From Paracoccaceae bacterium (GTDB taxonomy: Bacteria > Pseudomonadota > Alphaproteobacteria > Rhodobacterales > Rhodobacteraceae), in assembly GCA_012103375.1 (NCBI GenBank), contig WLWX01000001.1:1540501-1604500 (forward strand): a DNA stretch of 64,000 bases, read 5' to 3'. The translations under genes were made by a program, and so were the position numbers. Positions 1-10,609 of this stretch are shown here, piece after piece; position 1 is the first letter of the stretch; every line of letters begins with the position of its first letter. The notes under the pieces were generated by a model, which saw only the letters and a program-made list of their open reading frames with translations, was not told where the DNA came from and made no database searches.

Positions 1-1
1 C

Positions 2-1456
2 GTCAACACCGACCGCCCGACCGAACCGCTGGACGAAGACGGCGTTCAGGCGATCCACGACGGCGCAATGCGCATACTGGAAGACATCGGGATCGAGTTC
101 CTGAACCCCGAGGCGGTGGCGATCCTGAAACAGGCGGGCTGCACAATCAACGGCACCAACGTGCGCATGGGCCGTGACTTTGTGATGGAAATGATGGCCC
201 GCGCCCCGGCTGAATTCACCATCACCCCGCGCAACCCGGCCCGGAAGATCCCGATTGGCGGCAAGAACATGGTGTTCGTCAATGTCTCGTCGCCGCCGAA
301 CTATTGGGACATGGAGGTCGGCAAACTGCCCGGAACCCGTGCGCATTGCGCGCGATTGCTGAAGTTGACCCAATATTTCGACTGCATTCACCTGTCCGGC
401 GGATATCCGGTAGAGCCGGTGGATATTCACGCCCGCGAACGCCACCTGGATGTGCTGTTCGACAAGCTGACCCTGACCGACAAGGTCACTCACGCCTATT
501 CTTTAGGGCGCGAACGGGTCGAGGACGTGATGGAGATGGTGCGCATTGCCGGAGGCCATTCTCACGAAGAATTTGAGGCATCGCCAAGGATGTACACCAA
601 CATCAACTCGACCAGCCCGCTGAAGCATGATTTTCCAATGCTGGATGGCTATATGCGCTGCGTGGGGCGCGGTCAGGTGACGGTGGTGACGCCGTTTACA
701 CTGGCCGGGGCCATGGCGCCGGTCACAATGGCGGGGTCCGTGGCGCAATCAATTGCCGAAGGGCTGTGCGCGATTGCGCTGGCGCAGTGGATCAACCCGG
801 GCGCGCCCTGTGTGCTGGGCACGTTTACCTCGAACGTTGATATGCGGTCGGGCGCACCTGCCTTTGGTACGCCCGATTACATCCGCGCCACGCAGATGAC
901 CGGCCAGATGGCGCGGTTTTATGGCATTCCGCTGCGTTCCAGCGGCACTTGTGCGGCGAACGTTCCGGATGGGCAGGCGATGTGGGAAACCTCCAACAGC
1001 CTCTGGGCAGCAGTGCAAAGCCAGACCAATATGGTCTATCACGCTGCTGGCTGGTTGGAGGGCGGTCTGATCGCCAGCCCCGAAAAATTCGTCATGGATT
1101 GCGAGGTGTTGCAGCAGATCCAGCGTTATTTCGAACCGGCAATAACGGCCACAACGCCAGACGATATCGCGCTGGAGGCCATCGCATCGGTCGGGGGCGA
1201 CGGGCATTTCTTCGGGATCGAGCATACGCAGGACCGCTATACCAAGGCGTTCTGGCAACCGTTCCTGTCGGATTGGACCAACTATGAAGGCTGGGAACTT
1301 GCCGGCGGCGTCTGGACCGCAGAACGCGCGCACCATCTTTGGAAGAAGATCGAGGCTGAATTCGAAGCGCCGCCCATGGACGAAGGCATCCGGGAGGAGT
1401 TGGAGGCGTTCGTTGCCAAACGCAAAGAAGAAGGCGGCGCGCCGACGGATTTCTGA
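2..1456 (+). CDS. Trimethylamine methyltransferase (MttB) family protein, 5' end missing
   Basis: The frame is open from the first bases of the window, so the true start lies outside; about 484 codons are visible up to a TGA. The protein reads as a cytosolic MttB-superfamily TIM barrel, with segments such as HLSGGYPVEP, VTPFTLAGAMAPVT and SVGGDGHFFGIEHTQ that are typical of this family. Founding archaeal MttB uses pyrrolysine at an amber codon; I see no in-frame TAG here, so this is a non-pyrrolysine homologue. Characterised members of that type (for example MtgB) move a methyl group from a quaternary amine such as glycine betaine to a corrinoid protein. The substrate here is not known, and no corrinoid protein gene is visible next to it. 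The cobalamin genes at 8-14 kb are at least consistent with corrinoid use. Confidence 0.85.
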   Translation, partial: VNTDRPTEPLDEDGVQAIHDGAMRILEDIGIEFLNPEAVAILKQAGCTINGTNVRMGRDFVMEMMARAPAEFTITPRNPARKIPIGGKNMVFVNVSSPPNYWDMEVGKLPGTRAHCARLLKLTQYFDCIHLSGGYPVEPVDIHARERHLDVLFDKLTLTDKVTHAYSLGRERVEDVMEMVRIAGGHSHEEFEASPRMYTNINSTSPLKHDFPMLDGYMRCVGRGQVTVVTPFTLAGAMAPVTMAGSVAQSIAEGLCAIALAQWINPGAPCVLGTFTSNVDMRSGAPAFGTPDYIRATQMTGQMARFYGIPLRSSGTCAANVPDGQAMWETSNSLWAAVQSQTNMVYHAAGWLEGGLIASPEKFVMDCEVLQQIQRYFEPAITATTPDDIALEAIASVGGDGHFFGIEHTQDRYTKAFWQPFLSDWTNYEGWELAGGVWTAERAHHLWKKIEAEFEAPPMDEGIREELEAFVAKRKEEGGAPTDF

Positions 1457-1474
1457 GCCGGTGTTTTCCCCGCG

Positions 1475-1810
1475 TCAGGACCCCAGCGCCGCGCGCTGCG
1501 CCTTCGTCAGCTTTGCCACGACCACGTCGTAACTGTCCTGCAACCGGTCGGGCAGCGTTTCATCATCCCAGGCAAAGCACACCCAGCCGCCGCGCGTCAG
1601 ATAACGCGCCTTCTGGGCGGCCCCGACCTCAACCAGCATGTCGGCGGTTTCCACGTCGCGGCACTTCAGCGTCACGCCCTCGGCATAGTCGCCATAGGCT
1701 GCGAACATCTTGCCGCTGACCTTCCACACCTGGGTGCCATGGCCAAAAGGTTCCGACAGGTCGGTGCAGGGCAGGGCGGCGGCGCGGGTTTCGAATTCCT
1801 TGATCTCCAT
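1475..1810 (-). CDS. MmcQ/YjbR family protein
   Basis: A 111-residue protein with the YjbR/MmcQ fold pattern: an N-terminal helix, then HGTQVWKVSGKMFA, LKCRDVETADML, and the closing helix DRLQDSYDVVVAKL. These CyaY-like small proteins are often annotated as DNA-binding, but their cellular role is not established. It is convergent with the MttB-family gene (18 bases between stops) and divergent from cysS. Length is normal for the family (about 110-120 residues). Confidence 0.8.
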   Translation of the reverse strand: MEIKEFETRAAALPCTDLSEPFGHGTQVWKVSGKMFAAYGDYAEGVTLKCRDVETADMLVEVGAAQKARYLTRGGWVCFAWDDETLPDRLQDSYDVVVAKLTKAQRAALGS

Positions 1811-1993
1811 GCGCGAACCCTGCCGTGCAGCAAAGGGCTTGGCAAGCGGCCCCCTGCCACGCTATGACACGCCCATGACCGTGATTAGCATCATTGCTTG
1901 CATTATCGACTGACAATCGTCAGGCGGCCGGTCCTCTTTTCCCTTTCGAAAAAGTAACGCGCTGCCCGGGCGGGACACGTGTATGAGGGCACT

Positions 1994-3412
<1,419 letters not shown>

Positions 3413-3641
3413 TCGCCTCAACCACACACCATCGCGAGGATCGCGCCCGGACCGAGGGGTGGGCGGTCACGCCCGCGTCGTGCCAGAGGCACGCCTTCGG
3501 CGTGACGTGGGGGCGGTTCGGGCGTGATCCGGATTGCGAGCAATCCAGTAAAGAAGAAAATCCCGTCACAAATCCATTGTCGTTTCAGCGGGGCTGCCAT
3601 GAGGCGACGCGTGGACAATTCGGTAAAGAAAGATACAGCCA
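3413..3641. other. cysS-cimA spacer with a small hairpin
   Basis: No convincing gene. An ATG-initiated frame runs through it, but it lacks recognisable protein features. A short stem (CACGC / GCGTG around 3490-3504) may help end cysS transcription; there is no T-run. The sequence before cimA has only a weak purine-rich ribosome site. Confidence 0.4.
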
Positions 3642-5243
3642 ATGACCCGCACCCCCCTCAGCCTTTTCGACACCACCCTGCGCGATGGTCAGCAAACCCA
3701 GGGCGTTCAGTTCTCGACGCCCGAAAAGCACCGGATCGCGAAGGCGCTCGACGCGCTGGGCCTTGATTATATCGAGGGTGGCTGGCCGGGGGCGAACCCC
3801 ACCGACTCGGCTTTTTTTGACGAGGCTCCGAAAACCCGCGCCACGTTCACCGCCTTCGGGATGACCAAGCGGGCCGGGATCAGCGCCGAAAATGACGACG
3901 TGCTGGCCGCTGTTATGAACGCCAACACGCCTGCCGTCTGTCTTGTCGGAAAAACCCACGACTTCCACGTCAAGACGGCGCTGGGTATCTCCAACGCCGA
4001 AAATGTCGAGAATATCGGCAAGTCGTTCGACCACCTGATCGCCAACCAGCGCGAAACCCTGTTTGACGCCGAACACTTCTTCGACGGCTTCAAGGCGAAC
4101 CCGGATTATGCGCTGGAATGCATCCACTCCGCCTTTGATGCGGGCGTGCGTTGGGTCGTTCTGTGCGACACCAACGGCGGTACGCTTCCCGCGGAAATCG
4201 GAGCGATCACCGCCAAGGTCATCGCTTCGGGCATCCCGGGCGAACGCCTTGGCATCCACACCCATGACGACACCGGCAACGCAGTCGCCGGATCGCTGGC
4301 TGCCGTGGACGCGGGCGCGCGCCAGATCCAGGGCACTCTGAACGGGCTGGGTGAACGCTGCGGCAATGCCAACCTGACGACGCTGATCCCGACGTTGCTG
4401 CTGAAGGAGCCTTACGCCAGCGCCTATGACATCGGTGTCAGCTGCGACAACCTGGTCAGCCTGACCCGCGCCAGCCGGATGCTAGACGAAATCCTCAACC
4501 GCGTGCCGCTGCGCGCCGCGCCCTATGTCGGCGCGTCGGCCTTCGCGCATAAGGCCGGGCTGCACGCCAGTGCGATCCTCAAGGACCCGACCACCTACGA
4601 ACACATCGACCCCGCCGTGGTCGGCAATCAGCGCATCATCCCGATGAGCAATCAGGCCGGCCAGTCCAACCTGCGCACCCGCCTGTCGGACATGGGGCTG
4701 GAGGTGGCCAAGGGCGACGCCGCATTGGGCCGCATACTGGAGCGGATCAAGACGCGCGAAGACGCGGGCTATTCCTATGACACGGCGCAGGCGAGTTTTG
4801 AGCTGATTGCACGGGATGAGCTGGGCCAGTTGCCGCGCTTTTTTGAGGTCGAGCGCTACCGCGTCAGCATCGAACGTGTCGGCAAAATCACCGTCTCGGA
4901 AGCTGTGGTGGCAGTGGTGATCGACGGTGAACGATTCCTCAGCGTCAGTGAAAGCAGGGATGAGGACGGGTCTGATCAGGGTCCGGTCAACGCGCTGTCA
5001 CGCGCGCTGGCCAAGGATCTGGGGCGGTATCAGGCCGCCATCGACGACATGCATCTGATGGATTTCAAGGTCCGTATCACGCAGGGCGGGACCGAGGCTG
5101 TGACCCGAGTGATAATCGACAGCCAGGACGGGCAGGGACGGCGCTGGTCAACGGTGGGCGTGTCGCCCAACATCGTCGACGCCAGCTTTGAGGCGCTGCT
5201 GGATGCGATCCGCTGGAAGCTGGTGCGCGATGCGAGCGGGTGA
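3642..5243 (+). CDS. cimA: (R)-citramalate synthase
   Basis: 533-residue enzyme of the DRE-TIM metallolyase family. Visible marks are FDTTLRDGQQTQG at residues 9-21 (catalytic Arg and metal-binding Asp), the HTHDDTGNAVA metal/active-site strand near residue 206, the GLGERCGNANL loop, and a C-terminal LeuA-type allosteric domain. The length, and GQQTQGV in place of the isopropylmalate synthase GEQSPGA, point to citramalate synthase (pyruvate plus acetyl-CoA), which makes isoleucine without threonine deaminase. The acetolactate synthase genes at the right end of the window serve the same pathway. True 2-isopropylmalate synthase is the main alternative and is less likely. Confidence 0.93.
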   Translation: MTRTPLSLFDTTLRDGQQTQGVQFSTPEKHRIAKALDALGLDYIEGGWPGANPTDSAFFDEAPKTRATFTAFGMTKRAGISAENDDVLAAVMNANTPAVCLVGKTHDFHVKTALGISNAENVENIGKSFDHLIANQRETLFDAEHFFDGFKANPDYALECIHSAFDAGVRWVVLCDTNGGTLPAEIGAITAKVIASGIPGERLGIHTHDDTGNAVAGSLAAVDAGARQIQGTLNGLGERCGNANLTTLIPTLLLKEPYASAYDIGVSCDNLVSLTRASRMLDEILNRVPLRAAPYVGASAFAHKAGLHASAILKDPTTYEHIDPAVVGNQRIIPMSNQAGQSNLRTRLSDMGLEVAKGDAALGRILERIKTREDAGYSYDTAQASFELIARDELGQLPRFFEVERYRVSIERVGKITVSEAVVAVVIDGERFLSVSESRDEDGSDQGPVNALSRALAKDLGRYQAAIDDMHLMDFKVRITQGGTEAVTRVIIDSQDGQGRRWSTVGVSPNIVDASFEALLDAIRWKLVRDASG

Positions 5244-5260
5244 TTTTTCTGCGAAAAATT

Positions 5261-5287
5261 ATGCCTCCGGCGGGAGTATTTTTTGCG
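5261..5287 (+). repeat. Short family-type intergenic motif (cctccggcggg + T-run), copy 1
   Basis: The motif 'cctccggcgggagtatttttt' type sequence follows the cimA stop: a small CCTCCGG-containing GC block, then A/T ending in a T-run. Similar motifs occur at 9622, 28795 and, on the minus strand, near 63370. I recall such motifs as frequent 3' flanks of genes in Rhodobacteraceae; a terminator-like role is inferred. Confidence 0.5.
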
Positions 5288-5306
5288 AAAAGACACAGGA
5301 GGTTAT

Positions 5307-6017
5307 GTGACGCTTTCGCCATTCTTCCAGCTTCATAGCGACCTGCCGCGCGAGGGGCCGGGGACGGCGGATGACGTGCGCTGGGCCCTGTCGGTTGTGG
5401 GGCCATTGGCGCGCGTTTGCGATGCGGCCTGTGGGCCGGGGGCGGATACGGTTGTGCTGGCCGAAGCACTGCCGGAAGCGCAGATCGACGCGGTTGACGG
5501 GCAGTTGCATTTTGTGGCCGAGGCGCGACGGCGCTGCACCGGAATCGGCGACCGGGTGCGGGTCTGGCAGGGCGATATGGCCGACCTGACAGGACCTTAC
5601 GATCTGATCTGGTGTGCCGGGGCGCTGTATTTTCTGGGCGTGGCGAAGGGGCTGCAACGCTGGCGCGGCGCGCTGGCGCCAGGCGGGTATTTTGCGTTTT
5701 CGGAACCTGTCTGGGTGAATGGCAACTCGCCACAAGCCGCCCTCGAATTTTGGGGCCAGTACCCGGACATCTCAGATCGCGCCGGGATCCGGGCGCGGAT
5801 TGCCGAAGCCGGGTATAGGGTGCTGGGCACGCGCCGGGTGATCGGGCAGGGCTGGGCCGATTATTTCGACCCGTTAGAGGCGCGGATTGCCGCCTTGCGC
5901 CAAAGCGCAGGCACCGACCTGACCGCGGTTCTGGATGCCGAGGCCGCCGACATCGCCAACTGGCGCGCCGCGCCGGATCACATTGCCTATGACCTTTTCG
6001 TGGTCACCCCCCAATGA
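5307..6017 (+). CDS. Class I SAM-dependent methyltransferase
   Basis: 236-residue cytosolic protein. I choose the GTG at 5307 because a near-perfect Shine-Dalgarno (CAGGAGGT) lies about 5 bases upstream; a TTG further up is less likely. The Rossmann motif I is VCDAACGPGADTVVLAE, followed by an acidic residue at the end of strand 2 (IDAVDG) and motif IV YDLIWCAGALYFL. The substrate cannot be told; SAM-binding folds of this type methylate small molecules such as quinone precursors. It overlaps the next gene by four bases (ATGA), suggesting coupled translation. Confidence 0.82.
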   Translation: MTLSPFFQLHSDLPREGPGTADDVRWALSVVGPLARVCDAACGPGADTVVLAEALPEAQIDAVDGQLHFVAEARRRCTGIGDRVRVWQGDMADLTGPYDLIWCAGALYFLGVAKGLQRWRGALAPGGYFAFSEPVWVNGNSPQAALEFWGQYPDISDRAGIRARIAEAGYRVLGTRRVIGQGWADYFDPLEARIAALRQSAGTDLTAVLDAEAADIANWRAAPDHIAYDLFVVTPQ

Positions 6018-6781
6018 CCCTTGCCGCCTGCGCCGAGGTTGTTGCCAAGGGGGATCCTGACCGTTTCCGCGCGGTGATGAGCGTACCTGTTCCAGCGCGC
6101 GAACGGCTGCTGCCCCTCTTTGCATTCAACGTAGAGGTCGCGCGCGCGCCATGGGTGACCGAAGAACCGCTGATCGCGGAAATGCGGCTGCAATGGTGGC
6201 GCGATGCGCTGGATGAAATCGCCGAGGGCGGCGTGGCGCGGCGGCATGAGGTTGTCGATCCGCTGGCGGATTTGATCCGGGACGTCGGCATTCCGGTTGC
6301 CGTGCTTCACGCGATGATCGACGCGCGCCGCTGGGACATCGCGCGTGAGGCGTTCGACGATTGGGCGGCGTTCGATGCGCATATCAATGCGACCTCCGGC
6401 GGGTTGGTCTTGGCCGCGGCGATGGCATTGGGTGCGCCGGATGCCCTGGAAGCGCCGTGCCGGGACGCCGGATATGCCATCGGTGTGGCCAACTGGCTGC
6501 TGGCCGTTCCGGCGTTGGAGGCCGCAGGTCGGATGCCACTGCCCGATGGACGGCCCGAGGCGGTGCGGGAATTGGCGCTCCGTGCGCAGGATCGCCTGCA
6601 AGCTGCGCGGCGGGCTGATTTTGCGGCGGCAACCCCGGCGCTCAGGCCCGGGTGGCAGGCGGCGGCGATCCTGAAACGGGCGGCGCGTATGCCGGGCGCG
6701 GTGGCTGGCGGGCAGCTTGAACCGGGGCCGTTGCGCAAATCGGCACTGCTGGTGGCCAAGGCGCTGGTGGGTGGTGAGTGA
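6014..6781 (+). CDS. Squalene/phytoene synthase family protein
   Basis: 255 residues with the all-helical trans-isoprenyl diphosphate synthase pattern: LLPLFAFNVEVARAP near the N-terminus, MRLQWWRDALDEI, and a second helix pair around ATSGGLVLAAAMALG. The two DxxxD Mg-binding motifs of real phytoene synthases are not clearly present, so it more resembles the NDUFAF6-like branch, in mitochondria linked to complex I assembly, than a carotenoid enzyme. That functional transfer is inference. Translationally coupled to the upstream methyltransferase by a 4-base overlap. No carotenoid genes are nearby. Confidence 0.75.
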   Translation: MTLAACAEVVAKGDPDRFRAVMSVPVPARERLLPLFAFNVEVARAPWVTEEPLIAEMRLQWWRDALDEIAEGGVARRHEVVDPLADLIRDVGIPVAVLHAMIDARRWDIAREAFDDWAAFDAHINATSGGLVLAAAMALGAPDALEAPCRDAGYAIGVANWLLAVPALEAAGRMPLPDGRPEAVRELALRAQDRLQAARRADFAAATPALRPGWQAAAILKRAARMPGAVAGGQLEPGPLRKSALLVAKALVGGE

Positions 6782-6795
6782 CGGGGCGAGTGGAC

Positions 6796-6985
6796 GTTGG
6801 CAGCTTTCCCAGCGCCCGGTGCGCGCCGCAAGGCGCAGGGCGCGCGCCGGACCGGCCCCACCGGTCAGGCGCTGGTCAGAGTCACGCTCCTTCAATCGAG
6901 TTGACGGCCAAACCTGATGAATAAATCACGCCACAGCACAGGTGTAGCACCACCCCACCGGTCCGGCGCGCGCCCTGCTTGGGTT
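6796..6985 (+). repeat. Dispersed inverted-repeat element, copy A
   Basis: About 190 bases in a gap between genes. A perfect 21-base inverted repeat (arms 6835-6855 and 6958-6978) flanks about 100 bases that include GAGTTGACGGCCAAACCTGA and an ATAAATCA tract. A small hairpin (GCGCC-GCAA-GGCGC) precedes the left arm. The same arrangement recurs at 36369-36560 and, inverted, at 48578-48755. No coding potential seen, so this resembles a MITE or palindromic intergenic repeat rather than an insertion sequence. Confidence 0.75.
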
Positions 6986-7033
6986 AGGAGTGCCAACGAT
7001 CACGCCCAGACGAAACCCGTCCCCAGCCGCAAC

Positions 7034-8254
7034 TTACGCCGCCCGGCGCGCCAGCCAGATCAGCGCGCCGCCTGCCAGCGCCAGAAACGGCACCATGGCA
7101 TAGTTGACCGAATGCCAGCCCTGCACAACGTCGCCCCCCACACAGTTCATCAGCCCGCCTGACGACAGCGAGGCGAGGGTGACGAAACCGAAAACGATCA
7201 TGTCGTTCATCCCCTGAACGCGCCCACGCTCGTGCGGCTCATGCGCGCCGGCCAGCATGCTGGTCGCGCCGATGAACCCAAAGTTCCAGCCGATGCCCAG
7301 CAGGACCAGCGCTCCAAAGAAATTGCCCAGCGTAATTCCCTGCAGCGCCACCAGACCGGCGGCGGCAAGGCAGACCAGGCCGACCGCGATGATCCGGGGC
7401 GCGCCGAACCGGGCGATCAGATGGCCGGTCACGAAACTGGGCGCGAACATCGCCAGCACATGTGCCGAAACGATGTCATTCGCGTTGTTCTTGGTGAACC
7501 CGCAGCCGACCACCGCCAGCGGCGTCGAGGTCATCACCAGGTTCATCAGCGAATAGGCGACCATGGCGCAGATCACCGCCACCATGATGCGCGGGGTTCT
7601 AAGCAACTCGGGGATCGTGCGGGTGCGCGCGGCAGTTTCCCGCGTGACCTTCGCGACCTTTCCGGGCAGGTCGAGTGCGAAGAACAGGAACATCCCGACG
7701 ATATTCAGCCCTGCAATCGCAAGATAGGTTCCTACGAAGGGGATGACATAGGCGTCCTGGACCAATTTGTTCAACTGCGGGCCGACCACGGCGCTTAGCA
7801 GCCCACCGGCCATGACATAGCTGATGGCCTTGGGGCGGAAGGCCTCGGACGCGGTATCCGTGGCCGCGAAACGATAGAAGCCCTGCGCCGACATATAGAT
7901 GCCGGTCATATAACTGCCCGCCAGAAGCAGCGCGAAGGACCCGATCCACAAACCATAGGCCGAGGTCAGCGCCCCCACCGCTCCACCAATTGCGCCGATG
8001 AAGAACCCGAAGCGCCGCCCGCGCCGCTGCATCAGCGGGCTGATCCAAGGCGCGGTCGTCATCGACCCGAACACGACGAGAGAGATTGGCAGTGTCGCCA
8101 GGCACGGGTTTGTCGCCAGGTAATTCCCCGCCAACCCGCCTGCCACAAAGGTCATCGGCATCTGGCTGCCAAGGATCGCCTGCGCCGCGACCAGAACAGC
8201 CACATTGCGCCGCGCGCGGGCGTCGGAATCGGGCAGGGCGGCGCTGTCTGTCAT
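7034..8254 (-). CDS. Major facilitator superfamily transporter
   Basis: 406 residues with about twelve hydrophobic helices and the MFS loop signature between helices 2 and 3 (ISPLMQRRGRRFGF). Inner-membrane permease; substrate unknown. It is the last gene of the minus-strand cobalamin block, with 41 bases between cobB stop and this start, so it may be co-transcribed. The location permits a link to corrinoid or metal transport, but nothing in the protein proves it. A drug or metabolite exporter is equally possible. Confidence 0.8.
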   Translation of the reverse strand: MTDSAALPDSDARARRNVAVLVAAQAILGSQMPMTFVAGGLAGNYLATNPCLATLPISLVVFGSMTTAPWISPLMQRRGRRFGFFIGAIGGAVGALTSAYGLWIGSFALLLAGSYMTGIYMSAQGFYRFAATDTASEAFRPKAISYVMAGGLLSAVVGPQLNKLVQDAYVIPFVGTYLAIAGLNIVGMFLFFALDLPGKVAKVTRETAARTRTIPELLRTPRIMVAVICAMVAYSLMNLVMTSTPLAVVGCGFTKNNANDIVSAHVLAMFAPSFVTGHLIARFGAPRIIAVGLVCLAAAGLVALQGITLGNFFGALVLLGIGWNFGFIGATSMLAGAHEPHERGRVQGMNDMIVFGFVTLASLSSGGLMNCVGGDVVQGWHSVNYAMVPFLALAGGALIWLARRAA

Positions 8255-8295
8255 GAGGTCTGCCTACGCCGGGTTTTGGGCAACGTCCAGCACGC

Positions 8296-9594
8296 TCAGC
8301 ATTGGTCGATGATATGCGCAAAAGAGCCTGAGACATTTCCCTGAACCAGACCCATTGGCGCCAAGGCGTTGCCTTCGGCATCTTCGGCCTGCCAAAGCGG
8401 TTCGCCTTCGGCCTTGAGCGTGGTGGCATAGTGGAATTCGTGGCCTGCGAAGTGGCCGACAGCGCCCCTCGCGCGCGCCATGTTCCCGAGGTATCCGCGC
8501 AGGCGCCGATACCCAAGATGCAGTTTGCGTTCGGCAAAGCTGGTCTCAAGCGCCAGCAAACCAGCCATCTTATGCCGCGTACCATCGGCATCGGTCAGGG
8601 CGTCGCCCAGAACCATATAGCCGCCGCATTCTCCATATATTTCAGTGGTTTGCGCGGCATCCCGCAGGCTTTCAAGGAAGATCGAGTTCTGTGCCAGTCG
8701 CGCGCCATGCAATTCAGGATAGCCGCCGGGCAGGAAGATGCGGTCCGCCTTGGGCACTGGTTCATTGGCGAGCGGGGAAAAGAACGTCAGCGTGGCCCCG
8801 GCCGCGCGCCACATGGCCAGTTGATGGGGGTAGGCGAAGGCAAAAGCTGCATCGCGGGCAATCGCGATGCGTTGGGGCAGGTTACCAAGCGGTGTTGAGG
8901 TGTTGAGCAGGCTGCTTTCCTGATACCGCGCGGCCAAGCCTTGCAAGGCCTCCAGATCGAGGTGCTTGGCGACTGTATCGGCAGCGTGGTCCAGAAACGC
9001 ATCCAGATCGGGGTGCTCGGCAGCTTGCACCAGCCCCAGATGGCGGGACGGCAGCGTCAGGTTGGCATCACGCGGGATCGCGCCCAGAACCGGGATCGCC
9101 AGCGATTCCAGCGCCGTTTTCAGCAGTCTTGCGTGACGCGGGCTGCCGGTGCGGTTCAGGATCACGCCGCCAATGCGGACACGCGGATCGTGGCGGGCAA
9201 AACCGGCCACAAGGGGCGCGATGGATTGCGACATCCGTGCCGCGTCCACCACCAGAACCACAGGCAGGCCCAGAATGCGCACCAGATCGGCGGTTGCGCC
9301 TTTGCCGTCGGGCGGTGCGCCGTCGAACAGCCCCATGGCCCCTTCGATCAGCAACAGCCCCTTGCCGGAGGCCAACGAGCTGATGCGCGGCGCGCTCATC
9401 GCCCAGGCATCCAGGTTCATGCAGGGCGCGCCGCAGGCGGCCTCATGAAAGCGCGGGTCGATGTAATCGGGGCCGGATTTCGCGCCCCGCATCGCAACCC
9501 CGGCGCGTTTCAGCGCGCGCAGCAGGCCAAGGGTCAGTGTGGTCTTGCCGCTTCCCGAAGACGGCGCCGCCAGGATCAGGCCGCGGTACTTCAA
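8296..9594 (-). CDS. cobB: Cobyrinic (hydrogenobyrinic) acid a,c-diamide synthase
   Basis: 432-residue glutamine amidotransferase that amidates side chains a and c of the corrin ring. N-terminal dethiobiotin-synthetase-like ATPase with P-loop APSSGSGKTTL at residues 9-19 and GAKSGPDYIDP; C-terminal class I amidotransferase domain with the Cys nucleophile in GECGGYMVLGD and PGGYPELHG. Length is normal. It belongs with cobA, cobK and cbiD in the same strand-wise block. From sequence alone I cannot distinguish the aerobic (hydrogenobyrinate) from the anaerobic (cobyrinate) substrate. Confidence 0.95.
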   Translation of the reverse strand: MKYRGLILAAPSSGSGKTTLTLGLLRALKRAGVAMRGAKSGPDYIDPRFHEAACGAPCMNLDAWAMSAPRISSLASGKGLLLIEGAMGLFDGAPPDGKGATADLVRILGLPVVLVVDAARMSQSIAPLVAGFARHDPRVRIGGVILNRTGSPRHARLLKTALESLAIPVLGAIPRDANLTLPSRHLGLVQAAEHPDLDAFLDHAADTVAKHLDLEALQGLAARYQESSLLNTSTPLGNLPQRIAIARDAAFAFAYPHQLAMWRAAGATLTFFSPLANEPVPKADRIFLPGGYPELHGARLAQNSIFLESLRDAAQTTEIYGECGGYMVLGDALTDADGTRHKMAGLLALETSFAERKLHLGYRRLRGYLGNMARARGAVGHFAGHEFHYATTLKAEGEPLWQAEDAEGNALAPMGLVQGNVSGSFAHIIDQC

Positions 9595-9621
9595 ATCGAA
9601 TTTCCTTCGGAAATCCGATCA

Positions 9622-9645
9622 ATGCCTCCGGCGGGGATATTTTTG
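9622..9645 (+). repeat. Short family-type intergenic motif, copy 2
   Basis: Contains 'atgcctccggcggggatatttttg', the same block as at 5261. It lies between cobA and cobB, both on the minus strand, so here it is in the orientation opposite to the genes and cannot simply be their 3' terminator. An adjacent small palindrome (ATTTCC/GGAAAT) lies at 9599-9613. Confidence 0.45.
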
Positions 9646-9709
9646 ACAAGAAGATTGGGGCGGGGTGTTCTGATTGAACGGGTGCCGCCGCTGGCGGAGG
9701 GACCGGCGG

Positions 9710-10558
9710 TCACGCGCTTTCCGCAGGGCGCCCACGGCCCAGCGGATCGCTGTTGCGCGCGGGTTCCCCCATCGCCATCGCCTGCCAGTCCAGCGCTTGG
9801 CGCATCAGGACCGAGCGGCCGACGCAGATGATCGCGGGCGGTTCCAGCCCGCTGTCGGCAAGATCCGCGACCAGCGATCCCAGCGTGGTTTCCAGTACTT
9901 GCTGCGCGTCCGTCGTGGCGGCCGTGACCACCGCCACCGGTTCGTCCGCCGCCCGGCCCGCGCCCAGCAACGCCTCGGCAATCACCCCGGCGTGTTTCAT
10001 GCCCATATAGATGACCAGCACCTGCGAGCCGTCCGAGATTGCCTGCCAGTTCAGGCTGCCGGGCGTCTGGCCCGACTGGTCATGTCCGGTCACAAAGGTC
10101 ACAGACTGGTTCACATCACGGTGGGTCACCGGAATCCCCGCATAGGCCAGCCCGCCGATACCCGCGCTGATGCCCGGAATGATGCGGATCGGCACGCCGT
10201 GCTGCACCAGGGTCTGCGCCTCTTCCCCGCCGCGCCCGAAGACGAACGGATCGCCCCCCTTCAGCCGCAATACCCTCCGCCCGGCGCGGGCCAGTTCGAC
10301 CAGTTGCAGCGAGATATCGCGCTGTTTCGCACTGGGCTTGCCGCCGCGTTTGCCAGCATAGATATGCGTCGCATCCGGCGCGAAATCCAGAATCGCGGGA
10401 TCAACCAGCGCGTCGTAAACCACCACATCCGCCTGTCGCAGCGCGTTCAGCGCATGCAGCGTCAGCAGCCCCGGATCGCCCGGGCCAGCACCGCACAACC
10501 AGACCCAGCCGGCATCCAGCTGGGGCCAATCGTGCTTGGGAAGATCTGGCGCATTCAT
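9710..10558 (-). CDS. cobA: Uroporphyrinogen-III C-methyltransferase
   Basis: 282 residues. It makes precorrin-2 by two SAM-dependent methylations of uroporphyrinogen III, the entry to cobalamin (and siroheme). Motifs: VWLCGAGPGDPGLLT (SAM loop), YAGKRGGK, LRLKGGDPFVFGRGGEE and PGISAGIGGLAYAGIPVTHR, all characteristic. The stand-alone form lacks a CysG-type oxidase/chelatase domain. It sits between the esterase-like gene (51 bases) and cobB. Confidence 0.95.
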   Translation of the reverse strand: MNAPDLPKHDWPQLDAGWVWLCGAGPGDPGLLTLHALNALRQADVVVYDALVDPAILDFAPDATHIYAGKRGGKPSAKQRDISLQLVELARAGRRVLRLKGGDPFVFGRGGEEAQTLVQHGVPIRIIPGISAGIGGLAYAGIPVTHRDVNQSVTFVTGHDQSGQTPGSLNWQAISDGSQVLVIYMGMKHAGVIAEALLGAGRAADEPVAVVTAATTDAQQVLETTLGSLVADLADSGLEPPAIICVGRSVLMRQALDWQAMAMGEPARNSDPLGRGRPAESA

Positions 10559-10609
10559 GGGGTCGTTATGGCGCGTGGCGTTGCGGTTGAAAAGGCGCTG
10601 CGCGACGCC

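Noticed and set aside
1875-1913. Twelve-codon ORF upstream of cysS, rich in isoleucine codons and with one Cys codon, as a possible leader peptide.
   Set aside because: No ribosome site or attenuator pair is clear, and the isoleucine content has no link to cysS; chance is likely.
7034-8254. MFS gene as a dedicated cobalamin or cobalt transporter.
   Set aside because: Position alone suggests it; the sequence shows no substrate-specific feature.
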